Of a stretch of DNA of 64,000 nt, positions 51,509-62,204 are shown piece after piece (the first letter of the stretch is position 1; the number at the start of each line of letters is the position of its first letter). The DNA comes from Erysipelotrichaceae bacterium (lineage in GTDB: Bacteria; Bacillota_I; Bacilli_A; Erysipelotrichales; Erysipelotrichaceae), in NCBI GenBank assembly GCA_017550145.1, contig JAFZQG010000006.1, positions 1 through 64,000 of the forward strand, in the 5' to 3' direction. The translations under genes were made by a program, and so were the position numbers. The notes under the pieces were generated by a model, which was not told the origin of the DNA, made no database searches, and saw nothing but the letters and a program-made list of their open reading frames with translations.

Positions 51509-53179
51509 ATGTATACAGATATTGAAATCGCACAGGCCTGCAAGAAAGAAAAGATCACTCAGATAGCCGCAAAAATCAATATTCCCGAAGAATATCTTGA
51601 ACTTTACGGAAACTATAAAGCAAAAGTCGATTATAAGCTTTTAAAAGATCTGGAAAATAAACCAAACGGTAAGCTTGTGCTGGTAACAGCTATCACTCCT
51701 ACTCCGGCCGGAGAAGGCAAGACGACCACTACCGTCGGACTTTCCGATGGCTTAAGAAAGATTGGAAAGAAATCCATCGTTGCCTTGAGAGAGCCTTCAT
51801 TGGGCCCGGTCTTCGGTATCAAAGGCGGTGCAGCCGGAGGAGGATATGCGCAAGTCGTGCCGATGGAAGACATCAATCTTCATTTTACCGGTGACTTCCA
51901 TGCGATCGGTGCAGCCAATAACCTTCTGGCCGCAATGCTAGACAACCATATCCAACAGGGCAATGCCTTAAATATCGACCCAAGAAGGATCACCTGGAGA
52001 AGAGCCGTCGATATGAACGACAGGCAGTTAAGAAATATCATTGACGGATTGGGTAATCGAACCGATGGCACACCGCGTCAGGACGGTTTTGATATCACGG
52101 TCGCTTCGGAAGTAATGGCTGTCTTATGTCTGGCTTCCGATATAACCGATCTCAAGGAAAGATTATCCAGAATAGTCGTCGGATATACGTATAATAATGA
52201 ACCTGTCACAGCCGGTCAGCTGAAAGCTCAGGGTGCGATGGCTGCTTTACTTAAGGATGCCTTAAAACCGAATCTTGTTCAGACACTGGAAGGAACACCT
52301 GCTTTCATTCATGGCGGACCGTTTGCGAATATTGCCCATGGCTGTAACTCCGTAACTGCCACCAGGATGGCACTCAAACTTGGCGATTATGCCGTAACGG
52401 AAGCCGGATTCGGTGCTGATCTCGGTGCCGAGAAATTCATCGACATAAAATGCCGCAAAGCCGGTTTGAAACCGGATGCGGTTGTCATCGTCGCGACAGT
52501 CAGAGCTCTGAAACATCACGGCGGTGTAGCTAAAACCGATCTGAATAAGGAAAATCTCGAAGCACTGGAAAAAGGTCTGCCTAACCTCTTACAGCACGTC
52601 GAGAATATCACCAAAGTCTTTAAACTGCCTTGCGTTGTCGCAATCAATGCTTTCCCTACCGATACTGCAGCAGAGCTTAAACTCGTAGAAGAAAAGTGTA
52701 AAGAACTGGGTGTAAATGTTGCGTTAAGTGAAGTCTGGGCTAAAGGCGGTGAAGGCGGAGTCGCATTGGCCGAAGAAGTCGTCAGACTCTGTGAACAGCT
52801 AAATGATTTCTCTTTCGCCTATGATCTTGATTTGCCGATCAGAGAAAAACTGGAAACGATCGCTAAAAGGATCTACCACGCCGATGGCATTCATCTTCCG
52901 GGCAATGTCCCTAAGCAGATCCAGCAGCTTGAAGAACTTGGTTTCGGCAACTTACCGATCTGTATGGCCAAAACACAGTATTCCTTCTCGGATGATCAGA
53001 ATAAACTAGGTGCACCAAAGGATTTCAAGATCACCATCCGCAATATCAAAGTATCGGCCGGTGCAGGCTTCATCGTTGCTTTGACCGGTGATATCATGAC
53101 GATGCCTGGCTTACCGAAAGTACCATCAGCCGAGAAGATCGATGTCGACGAAAACGGTGTGATTACAGGACTGTTCTAG
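51509..53179 (+). CDS. fhs: Formate-tetrahydrofolate ligase
   Basis: Fhs makes 10-formyl-THF from formate, THF and ATP. The 556-residue length is normal. The ATP loop [12 protein letters not shown] is at residues 64-74, followed by [37 protein letters not shown], the family signature. The ATG at 51509 has GGAG at a suitable distance; the upstream in-frame extension overlaps the leader. It starts a tight fhs-fchA-folD operon under the ZTP riboswitch. Confidence 0.97.
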   Translation: MYTDIEIAQACKKEKITQIAAKINIPEEYLELYGNYKAKVDYKLLKDLENKPNGKLVLVTAITPTPAGEGKTTTTVGLSDGLRKIGKKSIVALREPSLGPVFGIKGGAAGGGYAQVVPMEDINLHFTGDFHAIGAANNLLAAMLDNHIQQGNALNIDPRRITWRRAVDMNDRQLRNIIDGLGNRTDGTPRQDGFDITVASEVMAVLCLASDITDLKERLSRIVVGYTYNNEPVTAGQLKAQGAMAALLKDALKPNLVQTLEGTPAFIHGGPFANIAHGCNSVTATRMALKLGDYAVTEAGFGADLGAEKFIDIKCRKAGLKPDAVVIVATVRALKHHGGVAKTDLNKENLEALEKGLPNLLQHVENITKVFKLPCVVAINAFPTDTAAELKLVEEKCKELGVNVALSEVWAKGGEGGVALAEEVVRLCEQLNDFSFAYDLDLPIREKLETIAKRIYHADGIHLPGNVPKQIQQLEELGFGNLPICMAKTQYSFSDDQNKLGAPKDFKITIRNIKVSAGAGFIVALTGDIMTMPGLPKVPSAEKIDVDENGVITGLF

Positions 53180-53181
53180 AT

Positions 53182-53796
53182 ATGGAAAACAAGACATTAA
53201 AAGAATTTACAGAATTAACTTCATCTAAAGATCCGATTCCGGGAGGCGGAGGTGTCTGTGCTCTGGTGGGTTCGCTTTCTGCTGCCTTAGGGCAGATGGT
53301 TACCAATCTTACCATCGGTAAGAATAAATATCTGGAGTATACTTTTGAGTTGACCGATATCCGCAAGGAACTGGAAATCTTAAGAAATAATCTGTTGTCA
53401 TGCATCAATAAGGATGCGGAAGCTTTTAAGCCGTTAGCTGAAGCCTATTCCTTGCCAAAAGATACACCGGGTTATGAAGAAAAGATGGAACAGTGTTTAA
53501 GAACAGCGGCTGATTCACCTTTGCTTATTCTGAAGTACTGCTGCAGGATCATCGAACTTGATGAAAGACTTGCTGTTATCGGATCAAAGATCTCGGTAAG
53601 TGATGCGGCCACAAGTGTGATGCTGGCACATGGTGTATTATATGGTGCCTATGTCAATATTCTGGTCAATACAGAATTGATGAAAAATCGGGATTATGCC
53701 GAAAAAATGAATGATGAAGCGGTTAAACTGCTTGATGAATATTCCATTAAAGCTTTGAATATCTATGATGATATCTGTAAGAGGATAAGTAATTAA
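53182..53796 (+). CDS. fchA: Methenyl-THF cyclohydrolase (FTCD_C type)
   Basis: A 204-residue all-helical protein of the formiminotransferase-cyclodeaminase C-domain family: TSSKDPIPGGGGVCALVGSLSAALGQMVTNLTIGK is diagnostic. It converts 5,10-methenyl-THF and 10-formyl-THF. It starts two bases after fhs and overlaps folD by one base. Its presence beside a FolD that lacks the cyclohydrolase lysine shows a division of labour. Confidence 0.92.
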   Translation: MENKTLKEFTELTSSKDPIPGGGGVCALVGSLSAALGQMVTNLTIGKNKYLEYTFELTDIRKELEILRNNLLSCINKDAEAFKPLAEAYSLPKDTPGYEEKMEQCLRTAADSPLLILKYCCRIIELDERLAVIGSKISVSDAATSVMLAHGVLYGAYVNILVNTELMKNRDYAEKMNDEAVKLLDEYSIKALNIYDDICKRISN

Positions 53797-54647
53797 TGAG
53801 CGAACTGTTAAAAGGTAAAGAGGTTGCGGACGCAATCAACAAAAGAAGCATTGAAACCGTAAACGAACTCAAAGAAAAAGGCATTACCCCTGCCCTGGCT
53901 ATCTTCAGAGTAGGCAACAAGGAATCCGATCTTTCCTATGAAAGAGGAGCTGAGAAAAGGTGCGAAGAAGTCGGCGTCAAAGTAGTGAAATATGTCTTTG
54001 ACGAAGACGTTGAAATCGAAGATTTCTATGACAAACTTCTTGATGCCAACAACGATCCGACAATTCACGGTATTCTCGTGTTCAGACCTTTACCGAAGAG
54101 ATTCGATGATGAACTGTTACGCAACAGTATCAATCCATACAAAGATGTGGATGGCTGTTCGGATCTTTCTTTAGCCGGTCTGTTCACCAATAAAAAAACC
54201 GGCTTTGCGCCTTGTACAGCTCAGGCTGCCGTTGAAATACTCGATCATTACGGAATCGAAGTAAGCGGAAAGAATGTGGTGATAATCGGCAGATCACTGG
54301 TCATCGGTAAACCATTATCGATGTTACTGTTAAACAGAAATGCGACCATTACGATCTGTCATCGTAAAACAGTTGATACTCCGCTGATCGCATCCAAAGC
54401 CGATATTCTGGTCTGTGCAGCCGGCGAGCCTGAAATGGTCAATAAGAACTATACCAATCCGCATCAGATCATCGTTGATGTCGGGATCAACTGGAACGTT
54501 GAAAAACAGAAAATCTGCGGTGATGTCTTATTTGATGAAGTTGAGCCTTTAGTCAAGGCGATCACTCCGGTCCCGGGAGGTGTGGGATCGGTTACCACTT
54601 CGGTCATGGTCAGCCATGTCGTAGAAGCATGCAAGAGAGGCTATTAA
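53796..54647 (+). CDS. folD: Methylene-THF dehydrogenase
   Basis: FolD family of 283 residues: HGILVFRPLPKRFDD, NPYKDVDG, the Rossmann loop VVIIGRSLVIGKPLSMLLLNRNATITICH, and TPVPGGVGSVTTSVM at the end. The catalytic-site helix reads SYERGAEKRCEEVG, where Tyr48 is kept but the essential cyclohydrolase Lys (Y+4) is Ala52. The dehydrogenase part is intact, so FchA probably supplies the cyclohydrolase step. The stop codon lies inside the shared terminator loop. Confidence 0.94.
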   Translation: MSELLKGKEVADAINKRSIETVNELKEKGITPALAIFRVGNKESDLSYERGAEKRCEEVGVKVVKYVFDEDVEIEDFYDKLLDANNDPTIHGILVFRPLPKRFDDELLRNSINPYKDVDGCSDLSLAGLFTNKKTGFAPCTAQAAVEILDHYGIEVSGKNVVIIGRSLVIGKPLSMLLLNRNATITICHRKTVDTPLIASKADILVCAAGEPEMVNKNYTNPHQIIVDVGINWNVEKQKICGDVLFDEVEPLVKAITPVPGGVGSVTTSVMVSHVVEACKRGY

Positions 54648-54658
54648 GCCTCTCTTTT
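54634..54658. terminator. Bidirectional terminator over converging stop codons
   Basis: AGAGAGGC and GCCTCTCT enclose a six-base loop, with T-runs on the outer side. The stop codons of folD (54645-54647) and of the membrane gene (54644-54646) overlap in the loop. Confidence 0.85.
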
Positions 54659-55156
54659 CAGATACAGATACATGTTCACAAACATACAGTCAGCCATGAT
54701 GATCACTTCAAACAAGGTCGTGACCATCTGGTAACGTACATACAGCAGAATCGAAACCAGTATACCGATCATATACAGATTCATCAGTTTCCTGTTTCCG
54801 TATTCAAAGACATTGAGATAAGTAATGGACAGTAAACCGAAGAAACCCAGATAACCGAAAATAAGATGCAGATTACCCTGAATATCATATGGCACATGAT
54901 GAGGAATTATTGTTCCGATCAACATTGATGCAAACAATGATAATCCTCTTTTCTTTTGTGCAAAACAGGAAGTTTCATAACCCATCAAGCCACCGGTTAT
55001 GATTCCCAGAAAAAGCAGATACAAATAACCCCTAGTATTTAAACTAAGGGTCGAATAGTTTTCTTTAAACAGATCCAGCTGTCTTACCGGCAGGATAAAC
55101 AGCAGATAAACCAGCGGATTCAATATCAGTACAAGTTTATTTCTTGTCCTCATCAA
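54644..55156 (-). CDS. Small integral membrane protein
   Basis: About five hydrophobic helices in 170 residues, with no family that I recognise: [67 protein letters not shown]. The [23 protein letters not shown] stretch with two His and an Asp may be a ligand site. Its start overlaps the end of the uridine phosphorylase gene by 20 bases, so it is coupled to it. A role in nucleoside traffic would be a guess. Confidence 0.6.
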   Translation of the reverse strand: MMRTRNKLVLILNPLVYLLFILPVRQLDLFKENYSTLSLNTRGYLYLLFLGIITGGLMGYETSCFAQKKRGLSLFASMLIGTIIPHHVPYDIQGNLHLIFGYLGFFGLLSITYLNVFEYGNRKLMNLYMIGILVSILLYVRYQMVTTLFEVIIMADCMFVNMYLYLKREA

Positions 55157-55913
55157 TCAGGCTCTTCAAAGCTTCGATAGTAACTCTGATCGCGCCATCA
55201 GTATCATGAACCTGCGGATTCTCTAAACCAGCCAAGGCTCTGACCTGGTTAGCGACAACCAAGAAGCATGAACCAACTCTGACATGCAGATATTGGCCGA
55301 CGATGAACAAAGCAGCCGATTCCATTTCTGAAGCCTTGCAGTCTAACATCAGCCAGGCTTTCCATTTTCTGAGCAGTTCATCACCATTCGGCAGTGTTTC
55401 CGGACGGTGCTGGCCATAGAAAGCGTCCTTGGATTGCGTTACACCGATATGGTATGGTGTACCCAAACGTTTGCACGCATTGACCAGGGCTGTAGTAATA
55501 TCGAAGTTTGCGACAGCCGGGAATTCGATCGGCGCATATTCTCTGGTCGTTCCTTCCATACGGATGGAACCTGTCGATACTACAACATCACCGGAATGGA
55601 CTTCCAGCTGCATACCGCCGCAGGTGCCGATTCTGATGAATGTATGAGCACCGATTGCTACCAGTTCCTCCAGAGCGATCGAAGCACTAGGTCCACCGAT
55701 ACCGGTCGAACATACCGATACTTTTTCGCCATTGAGATAACCGGTATAGGTTGTATATTCACGGTTCTGCCCTACTTTAACCGGATTATCAAAATACTGA
55801 GCTATTTTTTCACATCTGCCCGGATCGCCCGGCAGGATAACGTATTTACCGACATCTTCCGGTCCTACACCGATATGGTACTGCTTGCCTGAGCCTTCAC
55901 TGTAGTCAATCAT
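55137..55913 (-). CDS. udp: Uridine phosphorylase
   Basis: The 258-residue protein matches the NP-I family uridine phosphorylases: phosphate loop [67 protein letters not shown] and [14 protein letters not shown]. It splits uridine into uracil and ribose 1-phosphate. A GAGGAG site precedes the ATG. The EFPAVANF segment favours uridine over purines, though related purine enzymes share much of the fold. Confidence 0.85.
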   Translation of the reverse strand: MIDYSEGSGKQYHIGVGPEDVGKYVILPGDPGRCEKIAQYFDNPVKVGQNREYTTYTGYLNGEKVSVCSTGIGGPSASIALEELVAIGAHTFIRIGTCGGMQLEVHSGDVVVSTGSIRMEGTTREYAPIEFPAVANFDITTALVNACKRLGTPYHIGVTQSKDAFYGQHRPETLPNGDELLRKWKAWLMLDCKASEMESAALFIVGQYLHVRVGSCFLVVANQVRALAGLENPQVHDTDGAIRVTIEALKSLIDEDKK

Positions 55914-55945
55914 ATTATTTTTCTCCTCTAGATTATAATTTTATT

Positions 55946-57154
55946 TTATGCAAATTTATAATTAAGTACAACATCGCTCATGAAATAAAGTGACCCGCAG
56001 ATCAGGATATTGTCATAGTTTTTTATAGCCTCATCGATCGCGTGTTTATAATCGGGATCAGTATCATATTCGTTGAACTCACTCAGATCAATTACTCCGC
56101 TATCCGGGAAATCAGTTATAACCAATTTATCGCAATGTTCCTTCAACATCTGAGCCATTTTCTGATATTCTTTCCGTTTCAAAGCGGAAAAGATTATGCA
56201 TTTGCTTCCGGTAAACCTGTCAAAGGAATCGCATAAGGCTTCAATACCGTGGATATTATGCGCGCCATCCAGTATTACTCTAGGATTATCTCTGACAATC
56301 TCAAAGCGGCAGCGCCATTTCGACATAAATAATGCTTTAGCTGCTTCTTCATAATCGATCGTAAAGCCGTAATCTTCGCTGATGATTTCAAAGGCATATA
56401 AAGACAAAGAAGCATTATGCAGCTGATAAGCGGCATAAGAACTTAATTCATATTCATAATTATGGAATCTGAATCTTCTGTTTCCCAGATCCTCATATTC
56501 ACCCAGCTCATAGAGTTCACAGTTTCTTTCTTCACAGAAATCTTTTACCGTTTCCTTACACTCTTCATCAAGATGGCCGATCAGAACTTTGGAATGATTT
56601 TTTATGATGCCGCACTTCTCGGTGCAGATCTCTTTTAAGGTATTGCCTAAGCGGTCCATGTGATCATAGCCGATCGTCGTGATGATCGACAATTTCGTAT
56701 TATCGATGACATTGGTAGAATCAAGTCTTCCGCCCATTCCGACTTCCACCAGGGCAAAATCAACTCTTTCCTGAGAGAAGTATTCGCACATGATCAGGAA
56801 ATCCATTTCAAACATCGAGAGTTCATTCTCGGTATAGAATTCATAGTTCTCATTGAGGATATTCAGGAAGGTGTTTTCCGGAATATTCTGCCCGTTTACA
56901 CGGATGCGGTCAAGATGAGTCACCAGATGCGGAGAAGTAAGCGTACCGACTTTATAGCCCTGTGACATCAAAAGATCACACAGATAAGTGACCGTTGAAC
57001 CCTTGCCATCCGTACCGGCAATGTGGACAGTATAAAAATCATTCTGAGGATCGTCAGCCTTATGGCAGACTTCCTTAAAATGATCAAACGAACAGTTATT
57101 ATTTCTTCTGGAGATTATCCAGTCAATGGCATCTTCGATCCTTGTGAACATCAT
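55946..57154 (-). CDS. folC: Folylpolyglutamate synthase / dihydrofolate synthase
   Basis: FolC adds glutamates to folates. The ATP loop [10 protein letters not shown] is at 46-55, followed by [30 protein letters not shown] and [12 protein letters not shown], all typical; 402 residues is normal. It is transcribed divergently from ung. The two ATG codons at 57154 and 57151 lie 4 and 7 bases after a TATAAT box, without a ribosome site, which implies a leaderless mRNA. Confidence 0.93.
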   Translation of the reverse strand: MMFTRIEDAIDWIISRRNNNCSFDHFKEVCHKADDPQNDFYTVHIAGTDGKGSTVTYLCDLLMSQGYKVGTLTSPHLVTHLDRIRVNGQNIPENTFLNILNENYEFYTENELSMFEMDFLIMCEYFSQERVDFALVEVGMGGRLDSTNVIDNTKLSIITTIGYDHMDRLGNTLKEICTEKCGIIKNHSKVLIGHLDEECKETVKDFCEERNCELYELGEYEDLGNRRFRFHNYEYELSSYAAYQLHNASLSLYAFEIISEDYGFTIDYEEAAKALFMSKWRCRFEIVRDNPRVILDGAHNIHGIEALCDSFDRFTGSKCIIFSALKRKEYQKMAQMLKEHCDKLVITDFPDSGVIDLSEFNEYDTDPDYKHAIDEAIKNYDNILICGSLYFMSDVVLNYKFA

Positions 57155-57158
57155 TAAT

Positions 57159-57168
57159 ATTATATAAT
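57159..57168. promoter_or_regulatory. Palindromic bidirectional -10 element
   Basis: ATTATATAAT is a perfect palindrome that gives TATAAT on both strands. It lies 4 or 7 bases from the two possible folC start codons on one side and six bases from the ung start codon on the other. Confidence 0.65.
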
Positions 57169-57174
57169 GAATTC

Positions 57175-57843
57175 ATGAAAATCATCGGTAATGATTGGGA
57201 CGAGATACTGGGTGAGGAGTTCGATTCCGAGTACTATCAGAAGCTGAGATCTTTTCTTGATGAGGAGTATTCACATAAGACGATCTACCCTATTCCGAAA
57301 TATATTTATACAGCCTTAAGGCTTACTTCATATTCAGATACCAGAGTCGTCATTCTGGGTCAGGATCCCTATCATGAACCAAATCAGGCTCACGGGCTGG
57401 CCTTTTCCGTAAACAAGGGTGTGGAAGTTCCTCCTTCATTACAGAACATCTATAAGGAACTTCATGATGATCTGGGCTGTTCTATTCCCAATCATGGTTT
57501 TCTGATCGAATGGGCTAAACAGGGTGTACTTTTATTAAATGCTGTCCTGACCGTTGAAGCGCATAAAGCCAATTCTCATAAAGGCAAGGGCTGGGAACAG
57601 CTTACTGATACGATCATCAGAAAACTCAATGAGAAAAATGATCCAGTTGTCTTTATCTTATGGGGTTCCAATGCCCGCAGTAAGAAGGTCTACATTACCA
57701 ATCCTAAACATCTGATCATTGAATCGGTCCACCCATCACCGCTCAGTGCCTATAACGGTTTTTTCGGTTCAAGACCGTTCTCCAAAACAAACGCTTTTCT
57801 GTCTAATAACGGTTTTAAACCGATCGACTGGCAGATCCATTAA
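57175..57843 (+). CDS. ung: Uracil-DNA glycosylase, family 1
   Basis: The water-activating loop [10 protein letters not shown] (62-67, catalytic Asp64) and [17 protein letters not shown] near the end define Ung, which removes uracil from DNA. The 222 residues are normal length. No Shine-Dalgarno sequence precedes the ATG; a TATAAT box ends six bases upstream, so translation is probably leaderless. Confidence 0.96.
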   Translation: MKIIGNDWDEILGEEFDSEYYQKLRSFLDEEYSHKTIYPIPKYIYTALRLTSYSDTRVVILGQDPYHEPNQAHGLAFSVNKGVEVPPSLQNIYKELHDDLGCSIPNHGFLIEWAKQGVLLLNAVLTVEAHKANSHKGKGWEQLTDTIIRKLNEKNDPVVFILWGSNARSKKVYITNPKHLIIESVHPSPLSAYNGFFGSRPFSKTNAFLSNNGFKPIDWQIH

Positions 57844-57848
57844 TCCAT

Positions 57849-58454
57849 ATGCCTAGAATAAAAAAAGACGAACTGGATAGAGTCTATAACTCTCTTTATA
57901 AACCGAAAGAGAGAGTTTTGCCTGCGAATCAGAAAGCACCCAAAAGAATCGATTCGGTTACCCAGATCAGATCTTCCAAACCTGTCATATATCTGGTAGA
58001 CGGATACAATCTGATGTATGCGGTCGATGAGATCAAACAGATCGCCGCAACTGATCTTTTATCCGCCAGAGATAAAGTCATCGATATCGTCTGTGACTTT
58101 CAGGGTTACACGGGCCATGAATGTGTGCTGGTCTTTGATGCCTATAAGAACGATGTCTCAATACCGATTGTTTCAAAGTCATACAATATCACGATCGTCT
58201 ACACCAAGATGGGACAGACAGCCGATATGTATATCGAACAGAAAAGCGAAGAATTATCTGATACGCATAAGATATTTGTGGTCACTTCCGATGGTCTGGA
58301 ACAGCTCAAGATCTTCTCCAGCAGCTGTCTTAGAATGTCTTCCCAGGAGTTCATGCACAGATACGAAAATCTGCAGAAAAAACATAAAAAAACAGCTTCC
58401 TCTTCCAAGCATCAGCCATTGAAGGAGTTAAGGAAACTGTTATTCGAAGACTAG
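57849..58454 (+). CDS. NYN-domain ribonuclease, YacP/Rae1-like
   Basis: The NYN (PIN-like) nuclease core is present: VIYLVDGYNLMYAV, VLVFDAY, TIVYTKMGQTADMYIEQ and IFVVTSDGLEQLKIFSSSCLRMSSQEF supply the acidic residues. In Bacillus the YacP/Rae1 protein cuts mRNA on the ribosome. This one has an extra basic N-terminus of about 40 residues. It follows ung by five bases and converges on dus. Confidence 0.88.
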   Translation: MPRIKKDELDRVYNSLYKPKERVLPANQKAPKRIDSVTQIRSSKPVIYLVDGYNLMYAVDEIKQIAATDLLSARDKVIDIVCDFQGYTGHECVLVFDAYKNDVSIPIVSKSYNITIVYTKMGQTADMYIEQKSEELSDTHKIFVVTSDGLEQLKIFSSSCLRMSSQEFMHRYENLQKKHKKTASSSKHQPLKELRKLLFED

Positions 58455-59422
58455 TTGCCATAGGTCTCAAGATACTCATTAAGAATACTCTTGAGATCTT
58501 CGTAAGAAGTCATATGATTCATCTTTTCTTTAAAGACACTGGCACCATATAATCCTGTAAGGTAATGCGGAGCCAGACCTCTCATTTCCGATACGGCGAG
58601 TTTCTCGCCTTTTAATTTACTCAGTTTCTCAAAATGCAGTAAACAGTAACGGAAACGGTCTTCCACAGTCACTTCGACTTTTTCTTCACCTTTAAGATAA
58701 TTATCGATCTCTTTGATCAGAAACGGATTACCGACTAATCCCCTGCCGATCATGACGCCGTCACAGAGAGTTTCTTCTTTCATTCTGATGAAATCATCAA
58801 CGCTTTTCACATCGCCATTACCGATAATTGGAATGCCGACATTTTCTTTTAATGTCTTAATATGACTCCAGTCGCTGTGCCCTTCATACATCTGCGATCT
58901 GGTTCTCGCATGTAAGGCAATGGCGCTGACTCCGACCGCTTCGAGTTTCTTTGACAGTGAAACATAATTCATATGATTAATGTCCCAGCCTAATCTCATT
59001 TTGACTGTGACCGGTTTTTCAACATTCTCGATGATCTGTTTGACGATGATCACCGTTTCATCTTCTTTCTTCATCATGGCTGAACCAGATCCTGTTTTAA
59101 CGACCTTATTTACGGGACAGCCCATGTTGATGTCAATAAAATCACAGTTTGTCTGTTTATCCAGTATTTTAGCTGCATAGACCATTGTCTGAATATCACA
59201 GCCGAATAACTGTAAAGAAACCGGATGGTGTTCATCCGATACTTTCAGCATTTCCATTGTCTTCTGATTGTTGTAGTAGATGGCTTTATCCGAAACCATT
59301 TCGGTATAGACCAGTCCCGCATTGAACTCGAAACAGAGCTGGCGGAAAGCATCATTACTGATACCGGCCATCGGCGCCACAACGATATCAGATTTGATTT
59401 CCTTCTCTCTTATGCGGAACAT
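58451..59422 (-). CDS. dusB: tRNA-dihydrouridine synthase
   Basis: FMN enzyme that reduces uridines in tRNA. APMAGISNDAFRQLC binds FMN, and the catalytic Cys102 is in DFIDINMGCPVNKVVKTGSG. IALHARTRSQMYEGHSDW and VMIGRGLVGNPFLI are also typical. The 323 residues suit the DusB group. Its start overlaps the end of hslO by 35 bases, so the two are coupled. Confidence 0.93.
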   Translation of the reverse strand: MFRIREKEIKSDIVVAPMAGISNDAFRQLCFEFNAGLVYTEMVSDKAIYYNNQKTMEMLKVSDEHHPVSLQLFGCDIQTMVYAAKILDKQTNCDFIDINMGCPVNKVVKTGSGSAMMKKEDETVIIVKQIIENVEKPVTVKMRLGWDINHMNYVSLSKKLEAVGVSAIALHARTRSQMYEGHSDWSHIKTLKENVGIPIIGNGDVKSVDDFIRMKEETLCDGVMIGRGLVGNPFLIKEIDNYLKGEEKVEVTVEDRFRYCLLHFEKLSKLKGEKLAVSEMRGLAPHYLTGLYGASVFKEKMNHMTSYEDLKSILNEYLETYGN

Positions 59423-60278
59423 ATTTCATTACAGTCTTAATATCGTTCTCATCAAAGTGATAGTTCTTGCTGCAGAATTCGCATTTGATATCGATCTGTC
59501 CGTCTTTGGCGATCTCTTCAAGGTCCTTCTTTGGCAAGGTAAGCAGGTTCCTCATGAACCTTTCCTTTGAACAGTCACAATGGTAACGGACATACCTTTC
59601 TTCCAGGATCTCGGCATCCTTAAAAAGACTATTAAGATAATGATGTATATCAGGATCTTCCAGTAAAACGGAAGATATCGGTTTGAGATTAAGAGATTCA
59701 AGATAAGCGATATCTTCTTCCGTATGATTAGGTAATAATTCGATGATCATCGCACCGGCTGATTTGACGGAATCATCCGTATCGACCAGAACACCTACCG
59801 AAACGATGGCCGGGATCTGTTCGGAAACCGCAAAATAGTACGCAAAATCTTCACCGATTTCACCGGACTGTATCTTGACCTGGGAAGTATAATTCTGTTT
59901 CAGTTTGAGATTCTTTGTGACTTTAAGATAACCTTCATTGCCTACTGCCAGACCGACAGCCAGCTTATGGGTATTCTCATAGGTCTGATAGATCTCAGGA
60001 TCGCCGCAGAAGCCTTTAACCACGCCATCAGAAGTCGAAACACAGAGAATGGTACCGATAGGTCCTCCACCGTTAATCGTTACGGTAACGACCTCGTTTT
60101 CATCCTTCTGCATCAAACCCATCAGAGCGGTAACCGAAAGTGTCCTTCCTAGAGCTGCACAGGAAGTCGGCCATAAGCCATGAAGCTTTCTGGCTTCTTC
60201 CACTACTTCTTTGGAATTGAAAAGATAGATACGGGCGTGTTCATTTAAAGCTGTTGCGATCAGTACATTATTTTCCAT
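59388..60278 (-). CDS. hslO: Redox-regulated chaperone Hsp33
   Basis: The 296-residue protein has the Hsp33 fold and its zinc redox switch: Cys234-x-Cys236 in YHCDCSKERF and Cys266-x2-Cys269 in CEFCSKNYHF. Oxidation releases zinc and activates the holdase. TINGGGPIGTILC and EDIAYLESLNLKP are family landmarks. A TACAAT sequence ends seven bases before the ATG and there is no ribosome site, again suggesting a leaderless start. Confidence 0.94.
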   Translation of the reverse strand: MENNVLIATALNEHARIYLFNSKEVVEEARKLHGLWPTSCAALGRTLSVTALMGLMQKDENEVVTVTINGGGPIGTILCVSTSDGVVKGFCGDPEIYQTYENTHKLAVGLAVGNEGYLKVTKNLKLKQNYTSQVKIQSGEIGEDFAYYFAVSEQIPAIVSVGVLVDTDDSVKSAGAMIIELLPNHTEEDIAYLESLNLKPISSVLLEDPDIHHYLNSLFKDAEILEERYVRYHCDCSKERFMRNLLTLPKKDLEEIAKDGQIDIKCEFCSKNYHFDENDIKTVMKYVPHKREGNQI

Positions 60279-60289
60279 AGATATTATTG

Positions 60290-60321
60290 TAAAAGAAAGC
60301 GGTTATTTTTTCGCCGCTTTC
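60290..60321 (-). terminator. Terminator of ftsH
   Basis: GAAAGCGG and CCGCTTTC arms pair around the ftsH stop codon and are followed on the minus strand by TTTT. Confidence 0.75.
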
Positions 60322-62201
60322 TTACTCTCTTTCTTTATTGTTTCTTTCTTTTTTGCCGGAGCTTTCTTTGGCTTCTCATCCTTCTTCAGCAGTTCATCGA
60401 TCTCTTCTGCTGTCAGAGTCTCTTTCTCCATCAGAGTCTCCGCAATCTTGATCAGATCATCACGGTTTTCCTTAATGATCTTCTTTGCCTTTTCATGACA
60501 GCTTTCGATGATCTTTCTGACTTCGGTATCGATCTCATAAGCTACCTGTGCCGAAGCATTGGATGGAGACGCATAGTCTCTGCCTAAGAAGACGGATTCA
60601 TTGCCCGAATTATACTGGATCGGACCAAGATCCGACATACCGTAAGTTGTGACCATATCCTTGGCGATTCTGGTCGCCTGCTGGATATCGCTGGAAGCAC
60701 CGGTCGTGATATCACCGAAGAATAATTCTTCAGCCGAACGGCCGCCCATATAGCTGGTAATCGTATCGAGCAGTTCCTTGCGGGAATTGAGGATCTTTTC
60801 CTTACGCGGAGTAAGCAGGTTATAACCGCCCGCATTGCCACGCGGAATGATCGTAACCTTCTGTACGATCGCACCATCCGGAAGATTGAGACCGACGATG
60901 GCGTGGCCTGCTTCATGGTAAGCCACAAGCTTCTTGGTATATTCATCATAGGTACGGGACTTCTTGGCCGGACCCATCATAACTCTGTCGATCGCTTCAT
61001 CAAGCTGTTTGGTACCGATGACTTCCTGGTCTTCTCTGACAGTCAGAATTGCCGCTTCGTTCAAAACGTTTTCCAGATCGGCACCCGAATAGCCAGGTGT
61101 TCTCTTGGCCAGATTCTCAAGACTGACGTCATCAGCCAGTTTCTTATTACGGGCATGAACCTTCAGGATCGCTTCTCTTCCCTTAACATCAGGTAAAGAA
61201 ACGGTGATCTGACGGTCAAATCTGCCCGGCCTCAATAAAGCTGAATCCAGAACATCCGGACGGTTGGTTGCGGCGATAACGATAACACCTGCATTATCAG
61301 CCATACCATCCAGTTCGACCAGCAGCTGGTTTAAAGTCTGTTCTCTTTCATCGTGGCCGCCGCCTAAACCGGCTCCACGCTGACGGCCGACTGCATCGAT
61401 CTCATCGATAAAGATCATGCACGGAGCAGTCTTCTTCGCTTTCGCAAACATATCACGGACTCGGCTTGCACCGACACCGACAAACATTTCCACGAAATCC
61501 GAACCGGAGATCGAATAGAACGGTACGTTAGCTTCACCGGCTACAGCCTTGGCAAGCAAGGTCTTACCTGTACCAGGTGCACCGACCATGATGATGCCTT
61601 TAGGAATTCTGGCACCCATCTTCGCAAACTTCTTCGGATTCTTCAGATATTCGATGATCTCCTGCATCTCTTCCTTTTCTTCATCGCAGCCTGCGACATC
61701 GGAGAAACGCTTGTTGACATTATCTTCAAGACGGGCTCTTGACTTGGAGAAGTCAAAGGCCTGTTTATTGGAATTCATCGCACCCATCCGGTTCATAATG
61801 AAGACGCCGCCGATCAGGAATAATACCAGCGGTAATATCGAACCGGCAAGTTCAAGCAGATAGTTGGACGCATTGGCATCCACAAATGTCACATTGTCAT
61901 GTTTCTTGAGTTCTTCAACCAGCTCATCGGCAGCTTTTTCGGTATTCGGAATGATGACCGTATACTGATGATTGCCATCTTTGTCCTTATAGGTACCGCT
62001 GATACTCATGGTGTTGTAGTCAACGGAAACCTTGGCGGAAGCGATCTTGTCCGCATTTAGCAGTTCATCAAACTGTTTATATGTCAGGCTGGTGCTTGAC
62101 GTTTTGACCGGATTGGAAAATGCCATCACCAGTAAAAACAGCGACACAAAGATGTATGGCAGGAAATTCAATAACGGTCTTTTATTATTGTTATTGTTCA
62201 T
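60303..62201 (-). CDS. ftsH: ATP-dependent zinc metalloprotease FtsH
   Basis: Two N-terminal membrane helices (about 12-29 and 119-136) are followed by the AAA+ domain, with Walker A GAPGTGKT at 207-214, Walker [12 protein letters not shown], the second region of homology [18 protein letters not shown], and the zinc site HEAGH at 429-433. It degrades misfolded membrane and regulatory proteins as a hexamer. The last 30 residues are Lys/Ala-rich. It follows hpt by three bases. Confidence 0.97.
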   Translation of the reverse strand: MNNNNNKRPLLNFLPYIFVSLFLLVMAFSNPVKTSSTSLTYKQFDELLNADKIASAKVSVDYNTMSISGTYKDKDGNHQYTVIIPNTEKAADELVEELKKHDNVTFVDANASNYLLELAGSILPLVLFLIGGVFIMNRMGAMNSNKQAFDFSKSRARLEDNVNKRFSDVAGCDEEKEEMQEIIEYLKNPKKFAKMGARIPKGIIMVGAPGTGKTLLAKAVAGEANVPFYSISGSDFVEMFVGVGASRVRDMFAKAKKTAPCMIFIDEIDAVGRQRGAGLGGGHDEREQTLNQLLVELDGMADNAGVIVIAATNRPDVLDSALLRPGRFDRQITVSLPDVKGREAILKVHARNKKLADDVSLENLAKRTPGYSGADLENVLNEAAILTVREDQEVIGTKQLDEAIDRVMMGPAKKSRTYDEYTKKLVAYHEAGHAIVGLNLPDGAIVQKVTIIPRGNAGGYNLLTPRKEKILNSRKELLDTITSYMGGRSAEELFFGDITTGASSDIQQATRIAKDMVTTYGMSDLGPIQYNSGNESVFLGRDYASPSNASAQVAYEIDTEVRKIIESCHEKAKKIIKENRDDLIKIAETLMEKETLTAEEIDELLKKDEKPKKAPAKKKETIKKESKKAAKK

Positions 62202-62204
62202 CTG

